A stretch of DNA of 64,000 nucleotides from contig CAKVIG010000011.1 in the NCBI GenBank assembly GCA_934754515.1, positions 9,825-73,824 on the forward strand, in the 5' to 3' direction. The stretch comes from an uncultured Candidatus Melainabacteria bacterium (lineage in GTDB: Bacteria > Cyanobacteriota > Vampirovibrionia > Gastranaerophilales > Gastranaerophilaceae). The notes beneath the pieces were generated by a model that was given only the letters and a program-made list of their open reading frames with translations, searched no databases and had not been told where the DNA came from. Shown piece by piece: positions 34,802 through 43,706 of the stretch. The position numbers were made by a program, and so were the translations under genes. Every line of letters starts with the position of its first letter. Positions within the stretch are counted from its first letter, which is position 1.

Positions 34802-35584
34802 ATGGTTAATTCGTACTATTATGACGGAAATCAATATATTCCGCGAACGCAAGGCGACAGTTCTAAAGGATTTATCTTGGCTTCGCTTGCTTCATCTGCC
34901 ATTATGGGGACTTTGCCTGCATTTTCAAAACCGTTTTCTTCACAACTGATTAAAGAACATTTACAGAATGATTTATACAAAGACGCTTTTGAAAAATCAA
35001 TAAGCACGGCAGGGCTTGATAAAAAAGGAGTCCAAATAATTCCCGCACAGTTTTTAAGAGATAGGTCCGATGTTTGTAGCGGGCAAAATGCGTATTATAT
35101 GCCTAAAACAAAACAAATTGTAATTAATACCGACAAAATTTCAATCGCGGGCTTTCACGAAGCAGGTCATGCAATGAATGATACAATGGGCAAATGGGGC
35201 AAGGTTTTAAGCAAAATGCGTTGGCCTGGACGCGCGTTTGCAGGTCTAATGGGATATGTCGCATTATTCCAACGCACAAAACCAAAAGAAGCCCCTAAAG
35301 ACAAGATGGATTTTATCAAGGATAATTGTGGTAAGATTGCGTTTTTGAGTATGCTACCGACTGTTTTTGAAGAAGGAATGGCAAGTTATAAAGGTGTAAA
35401 ACTGGCAAGAAAAACAGGACTTGCAAAACCCTTGATTAAAAACATGAAAAAGTTATACGCAAAAGCTCTTTTAACTTACATCGGTCATGCAACCGCAACA
35501 GGACTTGCCGTAGGAGCCACGAGTGTAATTATGGATTACTTTAGTAGACCGAAAATTGTAAATTTCAAAGAATTTGCGGAATAA
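34802..35584 (+). CDS. Putative zinc metallopeptidase (HEAGH)
   Basis: 260 residues from ATG 34802, which has an AGGAAA ribosome site; GTG 34757 upstream is less likely. The zinc motif is His119-Glu-Ala-Gly-His123 (GFHEAGHAMND), and Glu190/Glu191 in TVFEEGMASYKG are candidates for the third ligand, a gluzincin-like arrangement. Hydrophobic stretches occur at ~25-45, ~140-155 and ~180-190, so it may be membrane-associated. The family was not recognised further. Divergent from the radical SAM gene. Confidence 0.75.
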   Translation: MVNSYYYDGNQYIPRTQGDSSKGFILASLASSAIMGTLPAFSKPFSSQLIKEHLQNDLYKDAFEKSISTAGLDKKGVQIIPAQFLRDRSDVCSGQNAYYMPKTKQIVINTDKISIAGFHEAGHAMNDTMGKWGKVLSKMRWPGRAFAGLMGYVALFQRTKPKEAPKDKMDFIKDNCGKIAFLSMLPTVFEEGMASYKGVKLARKTGLAKPLIKNMKKLYAKALLTYIGHATATGLAVGATSVIMDYFSRPKIVNFKEFAE

Positions 35585-35657
35585 AAACAATTAATAATTG
35601 CAATAACAATTTTAGGATTGTAAAATATCAAAATTAGACTATTAGGGATAAAACAGA

Positions 35658-36122
35658 ATGCAAATTAACAACAATTTCAAGCAAAATAATATAAGTTATA
35701 AATCAGTTAAAATAGCATATAAAGAACATTGGCCAAAAACATTACTAAATGAAATCCTAACCAACAAAGAAATAAAAAAAGCTTCAAATTATTTAGAAAA
35801 ACGAAATTCTTCAATGGAATTTTGGATAGAAAATAATGACATACGCAAGCATGAACGAGTTTCAATTAGTTGCACTTATGATAGAAGATACAAGCCTCAT
35901 GGAGAATACTGTCCTATATTAAATGACATGTCTTTACAAGATGCCTTAACAAGACTTAAAAACTTCAATTCCAGAAAATTTATCGCATTTGTAAAAAAGA
36001 AAGAACGTTGTAATACGGAAAAAAAGAAATATTTTTATTTATACCATAAACCACATATACAAAAGCCGACCACCAACAATAACAGTATAAAGAAAAAAAT
36101 ACTTAACTTTTTCGGTATCTAA
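35658..36122 (+). CDS. Hypothetical basic protein, lineage-type N-terminus
   Basis: Unrecognised 154-residue, Lys-rich protein. It starts MQINNNFKQNNISYKSVKI, similar to the M-x-I-x starts of other proteins here, with Tyr in place of Phe in the motif. It contains a short Cys/Tyr segment (SISCTYDRRYKPHGEYCP) and a strongly basic tail (NNNSIKKKILNFFGI). No signal peptide. It has no clear ribosome site. Confidence 0.6.
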   Translation: MQINNNFKQNNISYKSVKIAYKEHWPKTLLNEILTNKEIKKASNYLEKRNSSMEFWIENNDIRKHERVSISCTYDRRYKPHGEYCPILNDMSLQDALTRLKNFNSRKFIAFVKKKERCNTEKKKYFYLYHKPHIQKPTTNNNSIKKKILNFFGI

Positions 36123-36166
36123 ATCATTCAATAAAAATCTGTAATACTCTGCAAAAATACCTTTGT

Positions 36167-37138
36167 CTATTCAGACAAAAGTGTTTTTACTTCTTTATTC
36201 TCATCATTGAAAACTTTTATACCTTCTCTTTCACCGTTCTTATATTCAGGTTCATAAACATTCTTAACTTTATAATCAGAAGTATAAACAGTTTCTTTTG
36301 TTTTTACACCATCTTTATATTCACTAATTACACTACCGCTTTCGTTAGGCTTATCCGCATTGTAATAAGTAAACCGTGTTAAATCTGCGCCATCATAGTT
36401 GACGGTCAAATTAACCTTTGTTTTACCGTCTTTATCATAAATAAGGTGTTCTTGCCTCATGCTGTTATTTTCGTCAATGGTTTCTTTAACCAGTGAAATC
36501 ACCTTGTCATCTTTATTTTTGAGTTCATATTTAATTGGTTCATCTGATGAATAATTCCAAGTTTCTACAAACTCTACATCACCATAAGAATTATATTTTG
36601 TATGCTTAGTAGGACGTTTAACGTCTTCTGAAACATCATATTCCCACAAATCTTCATCAGTATTGCCTTCACTATATTTTGAAAGCAAAAAACCGATTTT
36701 TTCATGCTTGCCGTCTGCAGAAATTTCTACAAACTCCAATCCATGCCTGTTATCATCAGGGTTTTCAACAACCATAACAAGTTTATTACCGTTGCATTTT
36801 GCATATAAAACTCCCGTTGAATTATCAACCAATTCTTTTATTGTTTTATGAACATGTCCGTTCAAAGATGCAATCTCGCTTATTGCAGAAAGCGGCAAAA
36901 GACTGTCAGGCACACCTTTATATAAATCAGTTTTTATACTTAGATCTTTTTTTACTTCGACTTTCGGTTGTGGAACAAGCGGTTTTACATGTACCTTTGC
37001 AGTTTTTTCTACCTTTTTTATCTCTCTTTCAGGAATTGTTTTTTCATCATCCTTAGTTTCTTTAGAAACAATTAGAGCCGCTAAACAAACAACAGCAACA
37101 ACTCCCAATACAATCCCGCCAATAACTTTTTTTCTCAT
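36167..37138 (-). CDS. Membrane-anchored protein with YD/MORN-like repeats
   Basis: 323 residues from ATG 37138, preceded by GAGGTG; an in-frame ATG 78 bp upstream has no such site. It has an N-terminal membrane helix (IGGIVLGVVAVVCLAALIV), a Lys/Pro-rich spacer, and from ~150 a series of strand repeats of the kind 'YNSYGDVEFVETWNYSS', 'HLIYDKDGKTKVNLTVNYDG', 'EYKNGEREGIKVFNDENKEV'. These resemble YD/MORN or YwqK-type repeats, which are seen in surface and toxin-associated proteins. Probably exported and anchored; function unknown. Confidence 0.72.
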   Translation of the reverse strand: MRKKVIGGIVLGVVAVVCLAALIVSKETKDDEKTIPEREIKKVEKTAKVHVKPLVPQPKVEVKKDLSIKTDLYKGVPDSLLPLSAISEIASLNGHVHKTIKELVDNSTGVLYAKCNGNKLVMVVENPDDNRHGLEFVEISADGKHEKIGFLLSKYSEGNTDEDLWEYDVSEDVKRPTKHTKYNSYGDVEFVETWNYSSDEPIKYELKNKDDKVISLVKETIDENNSMRQEHLIYDKDGKTKVNLTVNYDGADLTRFTYYNADKPNESGSVISEYKDGVKTKETVYTSDYKVKNVYEPEYKNGEREGIKVFNDENKEVKTLLSE

Positions 37139-37249
37139 ATCAACACCTCGTTTATACAAAAGGCTTTGCAACACAACTATATTATAGTTATTATTTTTTT
37201 TATAATCAATATCCAAAATAATTAAAATTATGAAAAATTTAAAAATGTA

Positions 37250-37258
37250 TGCTATAAT
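37250..37258 (+). promoter_or_regulatory. Extended -10 promoter
   Basis: TGCTATAAT, 18 bp before the leader ORF start TTG 37277. An almost identical TATGCTATAAT precedes ssb. Confidence 0.6.
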
Positions 37259-37276
37259 AAAAGTAGGAGATCAAAA

Positions 37277-37354
37277 TTGAACCGTTGCAGCCAAATGCGA
37301 AAGCAGAAAGGCATTATATATAAGAATGATGAGCAATTTACAATTTCAAAATGA
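37277..37354 (+). CDS. Possible 25-codon leader ORF overlapping the ATPase start
   Basis: TTG 37277 lies 6 nt after AGGAGA (37265-37270), a better ribosome site than the one before the ATPase start at 37326. The ORF (starts MNRCSQMRKQKG) stops at 37354 inside the ATPase gene in another frame. It may couple translation of the ATPase by reinitiation. Protein function is not implied. Confidence 0.35.
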   Translation: MNRCSQMRKQKGIIYKNDEQFTISK

Positions 37355-38897
37355 CCTCGAAAGGCTAATCGCCATTATGCCCCCAAAAGTCGTGTCTAAT
37401 TTGTCGTGTAAAAAATTAGATGATGTCATCGAAATAGTTCTTGATATCGGTAGAGTTCCTGAAGTTCGTCATGCAGGAGGCAAGATTGAAAAATTACAGT
37501 GTGATGTTGTTAATGATGAAGATATTAAGTTTATAACTTCTCATCTTCAAGAGTTTACGCATGATAACCGTTCGGGAATCCCCGGAACTTTGCACCGTAT
37601 CAGTGCAATAAGAAACAGACAAGGAAAAGTTGTTGGTCTGACTTGCCGTATCGGTCGTGTTGTAACAGGTACGATTGCTTGTATCAAAGATATTTGTACA
37701 CAAGGAAAAAGCATTTTATTTTTAGGCCCTCCGGGGGTTGGTAAAACTACAAAATTAAGAGAAATTTCTCGACTTGTAGCAGATGAACTCGGTAAACGTG
37801 TTGTAATTGTAGATACATCAAACGAAATTGCAGGTGATGGTGATGTTCCGCATCCTGCCGTTGGTTCAGCAAGAAGAATGCAGGTTGCTCAGCCTGAATT
37901 TCAAAAAGATATAATGATTGAGGCGGTTGAAAACCACACGCCGGAAGTTATTGTAGTTGATGAAATCGGTACCGAACCTGAAGCTCAAGCTGCCAGAACA
38001 ATCGCAGAACGTGGTGTAATGCTTATTGCAACTGCTCATGGTAACTGTTTAGAAAGCTTAATAAAAAACCCTACTCTATCAGATTTAGTCGGCGGAATTC
38101 AGTCCGTAACCTTGGGGGATGACGAAGCTAAACGTCGTGCTTCTCAAAAAACTGTTTTGGAAAGAGAAAAGCAACCTACTTTTGATATTGTTATCGAAAT
38201 TTTAGACAGAAATACACTTGCAGTTTATAAAAACACATCGGAAGCGGTTGATTACATCTTAAGAGGTTGGCCGATTCGTCCAGAAATCAGAAAAGTTGAA
38301 GAACAACATGTTGAAACAGTTTCAGCTCCTGAACCTGTTAAGCAGGAAGTTCCTGATACTCCTCAAGATAATAGCATGAATTTTTCGTTTTCTCGCCAAA
38401 AGTATGTCGAACAGGCAAAGCCGCTTAAGAAATTGTATTTGTATGCTGTTTCAAGAACCATTGTTGAAAAAACAATTGAACGTCTAAACTTGAATGTTGA
38501 ATTGACGCGTAATGTAGAAGACGCTGATATTGTAATCGCACACAAAAATTTTGCAAAAGGCGGAGCTAAAATTTTGAATACAGCGAAAGAATATCGAGTT
38601 CAAATTTTCTATGTAAAAACGAACTCAATGGCACAAATTCAAAAGGTTTTGAAGGATGCACTCGATATCCAACCCGGTGATGTTGAACCTTTGCAAGGTT
38701 ATAACGATGATACGGAAAAAGCTTTGGATGAAGCTCGTGCGGCAATAAAACAAGTGTCTGACGGTGCGGATGTTGTAGAACTTTCACCTCAACCATCTCA
38801 GATTAGAAAATTGCAACACGAGCTTGTAGACCAATATAATCTAAAAAGTACCTCTATTGGTGAAGGCGAAAGCAGACATTTGAGGATTCACAAATAG
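37326..38897 (+). CDS. Ycf45-like P-loop ATPase with R3H domain
   Basis: 523 residues. The N-terminal ~120 residues (GIPGTLHRISAIRNRQGK, GLTCRIGRVVTG) and the ATPase core, with Walker A at 132-141 (GPPGVGKTT, Lys140), GDGDVPHPAVGSARRMQV and Walker B Asp212 (VIVVDEIGTE), match the Ycf45/stage III sporulation AA-like ATPase family of cyanobacteria and plastids. After a Pro/Glu linker (~320-370) comes a segment seen only in the long form (~385-440) and a C-terminal R3H domain (~480-523, ESRHLRIHK) that binds single-stranded nucleic acid. The precise role is unknown. ATG 37326 or 37329 has only a distant AGAAAGG. Confidence 0.88.
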   Translation: MMSNLQFQNDLERLIAIMPPKVVSNLSCKKLDDVIEIVLDIGRVPEVRHAGGKIEKLQCDVVNDEDIKFITSHLQEFTHDNRSGIPGTLHRISAIRNRQGKVVGLTCRIGRVVTGTIACIKDICTQGKSILFLGPPGVGKTTKLREISRLVADELGKRVVIVDTSNEIAGDGDVPHPAVGSARRMQVAQPEFQKDIMIEAVENHTPEVIVVDEIGTEPEAQAARTIAERGVMLIATAHGNCLESLIKNPTLSDLVGGIQSVTLGDDEAKRRASQKTVLEREKQPTFDIVIEILDRNTLAVYKNTSEAVDYILRGWPIRPEIRKVEEQHVETVSAPEPVKQEVPDTPQDNSMNFSFSRQKYVEQAKPLKKLYLYAVSRTIVEKTIERLNLNVELTRNVEDADIVIAHKNFAKGGAKILNTAKEYRVQIFYVKTNSMAQIQKVLKDALDIQPGDVEPLQGYNDDTEKALDEARAAIKQVSDGADVVELSPQPSQIRKLQHELVDQYNLKSTSIGEGESRHLRIHK

Positions 38898-38953
38898 TTT
38901 ACTTTAAAAAAGCACTCTACCGCTTTTCAATGGAAAATAGAAAATGGAAAGTG

Positions 38954-39131
38954 GAAAATTGTTTTAGATTTTATATTTAGACAAATGCGTTTATTGAATG
39001 TGTTGTGGATTGCTTCGTCACTCTCGTTCCTCGCAATGACTTGGCGCAAGAGTTTTAAGCGTGCAGTCATTGCGAGAAAAGCTATGCATTTCGTGGCAAT
39101 CCATAATAAAAACATCCTTAAAACAATTTTC
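38954..39131. repeat. Nested palindromic element, copy 2 of GGATTGC family
   Basis: The outer inverted repeat GAAAATTGTTTTA (38954-38966) / TAAAACAATTTTC (39119-39131) encloses TGGATTGC (39006-39013) / GCAATCCA (39096-39103) and CGCAATGAC (39032-39040) / GTCATTGCG (39066-39074). The inner part matches the element at 19555. This fills most of the 378-bp gene-free stretch 38898-39275. The left flank also has GGAAAATGGAAA-type runs like those at 50734. Confidence 0.75.
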
Positions 39132-39201
39132 AATTTGTGAAACTTTCTCCAACTGACTTCTTGATTTCCCCAATATTTTTTGTTAAATTGCGTTCAAAAT
39201 T

Positions 39202-39224
39202 AAACACATTATTTTATTGTGTTT
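39202..39224. promoter_or_regulatory. Inverted repeat, possible operator of RND operon
   Basis: AAACACA (39202-39208), 9 bp, TGTGTTT (39218-39224), just before a TAAAAT (39231-39236) and 52 bp before the adaptor start. The spacing suits a dimeric repressor such as TetR/MarR, but no regulator gene is adjacent. Confidence 0.35.
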
Positions 39225-39275
39225 TTGGTGTAAAATAATACAAGGATATGTAAAACCAGTTTTTATGGAGAGAGA

Positions 39276-40478
39276 ATGAAAAAAAATATTATAATCATTG
39301 TACTAGTAGTACTTGCGCTAATTTTAGGCAGAATGTTTTTATCTAATATGGATAAAATGAAAACTGCAAAACAACGTGCTATGATGGGAACACCGGCCGT
39401 TACGGTTACTACAGTCGGCTCAGAAGAAGTGCAACGCCAATTTACGGCTACAGCGAGAGTTGTTGCAAAATATCGTGTTGACGTTTTAGCGCGTATTAGC
39501 GGATATTTAACTAAGAGTTATTTTAAAGAAGGCGACCATGTAAAAGCAGGTCAATTGTTATTTGAGATTGAACCTCAACAATACCAATATGCTGCAAATC
39601 AAGCTAAAGCAAATTTAGATAACGCGCAATCTCAATATGCTTATTATGACAAGCAGTTAAAACGTTATAAAGAACTTGTACAGAATGATTATATTGCTAG
39701 ATCTGATTATGATAGCATTTTATCTCAGAGAGATGCTTATAGAGCACAGGTTGCGAATGCTCAGAGTGCATATCGTGACTCTCAAAGAAATTTAGGTTAC
39801 ACAAAAGTTAAATCTCCTGTGAACGGACGTGTCGGTATTATTTCCGTAACTGTTGGTAACTATGTTTCAATGAATAGCGGGGCTTTAACAACCATTAACA
39901 GTTCTGATCCTATGTATATAACCTTCCCATTGGAATCAAAAGATTATGCAGAGCTTGTTAGAATTGATAAAACAGCAAACGTAAATCGAGATGTTGAATT
40001 TATTTTCAGTTCCGGCGAAAAGTACAAATTTAAAGGTGTTCAAGATTTTCATGATAACAAAATTGATGATTCAACCGGTACAATTACTATGAGAGCAACA
40101 TTCCCAAATCCTGACGATTCTTTGTTACAAGGGGATTTTGGACGTGTAATTCTTTATACTAAAAACAAAGATAAAGTAGCTGTAGTTCCTCAAGAAGCAA
40201 CTATGGAAAACCAAGAAGGACGCTATTTGTACATTCTTGATAAGGATAATTTACCAAAAATGACTTATATTAAAACAATGGGTGAAGATAACGGCAAATG
40301 GCTTGTTTCTTCAGGTGTTAATGTAGGTGACAGAATTATTACGGGGGGTATTCAAAAGGTTATACAAGGACGTCCCGTAAGAATTGTGGAAAGGATTGAA
40401 GAACAAGCGACTCAAAAGAAAGTAAGCTTATTTCAGCGTGCAACAAATAAAGTAAAAAGATTGATTAAAGGAAAATAA
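39276..40478 (+). CDS. RND efflux periplasmic adaptor (membrane fusion protein)
   Basis: 400 residues with an N-terminal membrane anchor (IIIIVLVVLALILGRMF). HlyD/AcrA architecture: lipoyl half (VDVLARISGYLTKSYFKEGD, HVKAGQLLFEIEP), an alpha-hairpin (~95-165), the second lipoyl half (NLGYTKVKSPVNGRVGI) and a beta-barrel with VPQEATMENQEGRYLYI. It links the inner-membrane RND pump to TolC. First gene of a complete three-gene pump operon; it overlaps the permease start by one base (TAATG). Confidence 0.95.
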   Translation: MKKNIIIIVLVVLALILGRMFLSNMDKMKTAKQRAMMGTPAVTVTTVGSEEVQRQFTATARVVAKYRVDVLARISGYLTKSYFKEGDHVKAGQLLFEIEPQQYQYAANQAKANLDNAQSQYAYYDKQLKRYKELVQNDYIARSDYDSILSQRDAYRAQVANAQSAYRDSQRNLGYTKVKSPVNGRVGIISVTVGNYVSMNSGALTTINSSDPMYITFPLESKDYAELVRIDKTANVNRDVEFIFSSGEKYKFKGVQDFHDNKIDDSTGTITMRATFPNPDDSLLQGDFGRVILYTKNKDKVAVVPQEATMENQEGRYLYILDKDNLPKMTYIKTMGEDNGKWLVSSGVNVGDRIITGGIQKVIQGRPVRIVERIEEQATQKKVSLFQRATNKVKRLIKGK

Positions 40479-43400
40479 TGGCAGGTAATTTATTTATAAA
40501 ACGACCAAAACTGTCTATTGTAATCTCATTAGCGATTATTTTAGCGGGTTTGATATCTCTAACAACTCTACCTTTGGAGGAATATCCTTCAATTACACCG
40601 CCACAGGTTATTGTAAATGCTACATACAGCGGTGCTAGTTCTGATGTAATCGCATCAACGATTGCAGCACCGGTAGAATTACAACTGAATGGTATTCAAG
40701 ACATGCTTTATATGTCTTCAGAATCAAAGAATGGTTCTTACCAATTGACTTTGTATTTCGATGTCGGTGCAGACCCTGACATGGCTCTGGTTAACGTTCA
40801 GAACCAATTACAATTGGTTCAGCCGAGATTGCCGGAAGAAGTTAAGCGGTATGGCTTGACTGTTAAAAAATCTACGGGTGGTGCAGGATGTTTATACTTA
40901 GCCCTTTCTTCTCCAAACGGTACGTATAATTCATTATTTTTAGCCAATTACGCGACTTTATATCTAAAAGACGAGCTCGCTCGTACTAAAGGCTGTGGTC
41001 AGGTTCAAGTTTTCGGCGCAGGCGATTATTCAATGCGAGTTTGGCTTAAGCCTGACAAAATGGCTAGTTTAGGTGTTTCTGCAAGCGAAATTAATAGTGC
41101 GATAACATCTCAAAACACACAATCTCCTGCGGGAAATATTGGTGTTGAACCTATGGAAAGTCCTCAAATGATGAAATTTACATTAAGGACAAAAGGAAGA
41201 TTGAAGGATGTTGAAGAGTTTGAAAACATTGTTGTTAAATCAAATCGAGATGGTTCAAACGTAAAACTTAAAGATGTTGCGCGTGTAGAATTGGGTGCTG
41301 AAAACTATGCATCGGCCGTATCTGCTGATGGTAGTGATATTGCTGTTATTGCTATTTCTCAATTGCCGGAAGCTAATACAATTGACTTGGTAAATCAAAT
41401 TCAGAAAAAAATGAAAACTTTGAGTAAAAAATTCCCAAGTGACATGGAGTATGCAACTCAATATGATACAACAGAATTCGTAAGAGAATCTATTCATGAG
41501 GTTGTTAGTGCGATTGTTCTTGCAATTGCCTTAGTTAGCGCGGTAACTTATTTATTCTTGGGAACTGCGCGTGCTGCATTTATTCCATTCTGTGCAATTC
41601 CTGTTTCATTGATTGGTGTGTTTATATTTATGGCATTAATGGGGTTCTCTATTAACTTGTTAATCTTGTTTGGCTTGGTTCTTGCGGTAGGATTGGTTGT
41701 TGATGATGCTATTGTAGTATTGGAAAATACCCAAAGACATATTCAAGAAGGTAAATCGCCGAAAGATGCTACTGAAATAACAATGCAAGAAGTTTTTGGT
41801 GCGGTTGTAGCAACGTCCCTTGTATTAATGGCGGTATTTGTTCCAGTATCCTTTATGAGTGGTATTACAGGACAGATGTACAGACAATTTGCGGTTTGTA
41901 TTGCAACTTCAATCGGTTTATCGACCGTCGTTGCTTTAACTCTTTCTCCTGCTCTTTGTTCATTGATTTTAAAATCAGGTGAAGAAAAAACAGACTTTGA
42001 ATTTATCCAAAAATTTGAGGATTGGTTTAACGGGGTCAGAACTAAATATTTAGAAACCGTACATTATTTTGTTGCTTCACCGAAAAAGACTTTAAGAGTT
42101 CTTATTAGTGTTATTTTTGCAATCTTTATCATGTTTAAATTAACTCCGACAGGATTTTTGCCGGATGAAGACAGAGGCGCTTTGTTTGTAATGGTTCAAT
42201 TACAAGATGGTGCAACTTTGACAAGAACTGCTAACGTTGTTGATAAAATGAGCAAAGAGTTTGCAAATATACCGGGGATTGCTTCAATAATGCAAATAAA
42301 CGGTATGAAGGGCGAAAATTCGGCGTTTATGATTTTGAAATTAGAACCATGGTCTAAGAGAAAATCTTCAAAGTTATCCGTAAGCAGTATAACTTCACAA
42401 GCAAATAAAATTATTGGTAAGTATCCGGAAGCAACTTCGTTTGTATCACAACCACCTGCAATTTCCGGCATGGGCATGTATGGCGGTTTTGAATACCAAC
42501 TTTTAGATAAGGGTGATAGAACCGCAGACGAATTGTTTGCAGAGGTTCAAAATTTATTACAAGTTGCAAGACAAGATTCTGCTTTCTCCAGCTTATATAC
42601 GTCATTTACTTCTTCGCTACCGCAAGTTGTAGTAAAAATTAATGAAGAAAAAGCTTTAGCTCAAGGAGTTTCAATAACTGAAATATATAGCACTTTAGCG
42701 GCTCAATTCGGTGCAACTTATGTAAACGACTTTAACAAGTTTGGTAGAGTTTATCGTGTATACATGCAGGCTGATGCGCCATATCGTGCTACATTGGGTG
42801 ATATAAGCAAGATTTATGTTAAAAACAATTCGGGTAAAATGCTTCCGATATCTTCTGTAATAACAACAGAAAACATCGTTGGACCTTATATGCTATCTCG
42901 TTTTAACATGTATCCTGCTATAACTATTAACGGGAACCCTGCAAGCGGTGTAAGTTCAGGTGACGCTATGAAAGCTATGTCAGAAATTTCTGATAAAGTT
43001 TTACCTAAAGATATGGACTATGCTTGGTCAGGTACTTCTTTACAAGAACAAAAATCCGCAGGTCAAATCGGGCCAATATTAGCAATGGCATTAACTTTCG
43101 TTTATTTGTTCCTTGTAGCGTTATACGAAAGCTGGACATTACCAATTGCCGTACTTCTAATTTCGCCGGTTGCTCTTTTAGGTGCATTATTCTTCCAATA
43201 TATATCAGGCCTATCGCTTGATATCTACGCTCAAGTTGGTTTGGTTATGTTAATCGGTTTGAGTACAAAACAAGCAATCTTGATTGTAGAGTTTGCAAAA
43301 GATGCGATGGAGAAGGATGGATTAAATTATATTGAAGCTGCGATGCAAGCTGCAAAACTTCGTTTCAGAGCGGTTATGATGACAAATATTGCGTTCATCT

Positions 43401-43690
43401 TAGGTTTATTACCTCTTGTGTTTGCAAAAGGTGCAGGTGCAGGCAGCCGTCACTCAATCGGGGTTTCTGTATTCGGTGGTATGATGGCTGTTGCCTTCTT
43501 GGGTAGTATATTAGTTCCGGCATTTTTTGTTATGCTAAACATTATAAAGAATGACAAAAAAGAACGAGTTGAACTATTTAAAGACGGTATAAAATTCGCA
43601 TTCATGCTATTCTTAATAATAATGATACCTGTGTGGTTATTCATTGGTTTGGATAACTTGATGTATTTATTAAATAGAATATTTAGTTAG
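40478..43690 (+). CDS. RND multidrug efflux permease (AcrB/HAE1 family)
   Basis: 1070 residues, about twelve membrane spans and two large periplasmic loops. It begins NLFIKRPKLSIVISLAII, and has LPLEEYPSITPPQV, proton-relay Asp409-Asp410 in LVVDDAIVVLEN (AcrB Asp407/408), GFLPDEDRGALFV, NPASGVSSGDAM and the TM10-11 region GLSTKQAILIVEF with its Lys. It exports hydrophobic or amphiphilic compounds using the proton gradient. The substrate range cannot be read from sequence. Confidence 0.96.
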   Translation: MAGNLFIKRPKLSIVISLAIILAGLISLTTLPLEEYPSITPPQVIVNATYSGASSDVIASTIAAPVELQLNGIQDMLYMSSESKNGSYQLTLYFDVGADPDMALVNVQNQLQLVQPRLPEEVKRYGLTVKKSTGGAGCLYLALSSPNGTYNSLFLANYATLYLKDELARTKGCGQVQVFGAGDYSMRVWLKPDKMASLGVSASEINSAITSQNTQSPAGNIGVEPMESPQMMKFTLRTKGRLKDVEEFENIVVKSNRDGSNVKLKDVARVELGAENYASAVSADGSDIAVIAISQLPEANTIDLVNQIQKKMKTLSKKFPSDMEYATQYDTTEFVRESIHEVVSAIVLAIALVSAVTYLFLGTARAAFIPFCAIPVSLIGVFIFMALMGFSINLLILFGLVLAVGLVVDDAIVVLENTQRHIQEGKSPKDATEITMQEVFGAVVATSLVLMAVFVPVSFMSGITGQMYRQFAVCIATSIGLSTVVALTLSPALCSLILKSGEEKTDFEFIQKFEDWFNGVRTKYLETVHYFVASPKKTLRVLISVIFAIFIMFKLTPTGFLPDEDRGALFVMVQLQDGATLTRTANVVDKMSKEFANIPGIASIMQINGMKGENSAFMILKLEPWSKRKSSKLSVSSITSQANKIIGKYPEATSFVSQPPAISGMGMYGGFEYQLLDKGDRTADELFAEVQNLLQVARQDSAFSSLYTSFTSSLPQVVVKINEEKALAQGVSITEIYSTLAAQFGATYVNDFNKFGRVYRVYMQADAPYRATLGDISKIYVKNNSGKMLPISSVITTENIVGPYMLSRFNMYPAITINGNPASGVSSGDAMKAMSEISDKVLPKDMDYAWSGTSLQEQKSAGQIGPILAMALTFVYLFLVALYESWTLPIAVLLISPVALLGALFFQYISGLSLDIYAQVGLVMLIGLSTKQAILIVEFAKDAMEKDGLNYIEAAMQAAKLRFRAVMMTNIAFILGLLPLVFAKGAGAGSRHSIGVSVFGGMMAVAFLGSILVPAFFVMLNIIKNDKKERVELFKDGIKFAFMLFLIIMIPVWLFIGLDNLMYLLNRIFS

Positions 43691-43706
43691 TAAAGGTTAA
43701 AACAAC

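Noticed and set aside
38927..39133. 68-codon minus-strand ORF (IATKCIAFLAMT...)
   Set aside because: It is the translation of the palindromic element at 38954-39131, with no ribosome site.
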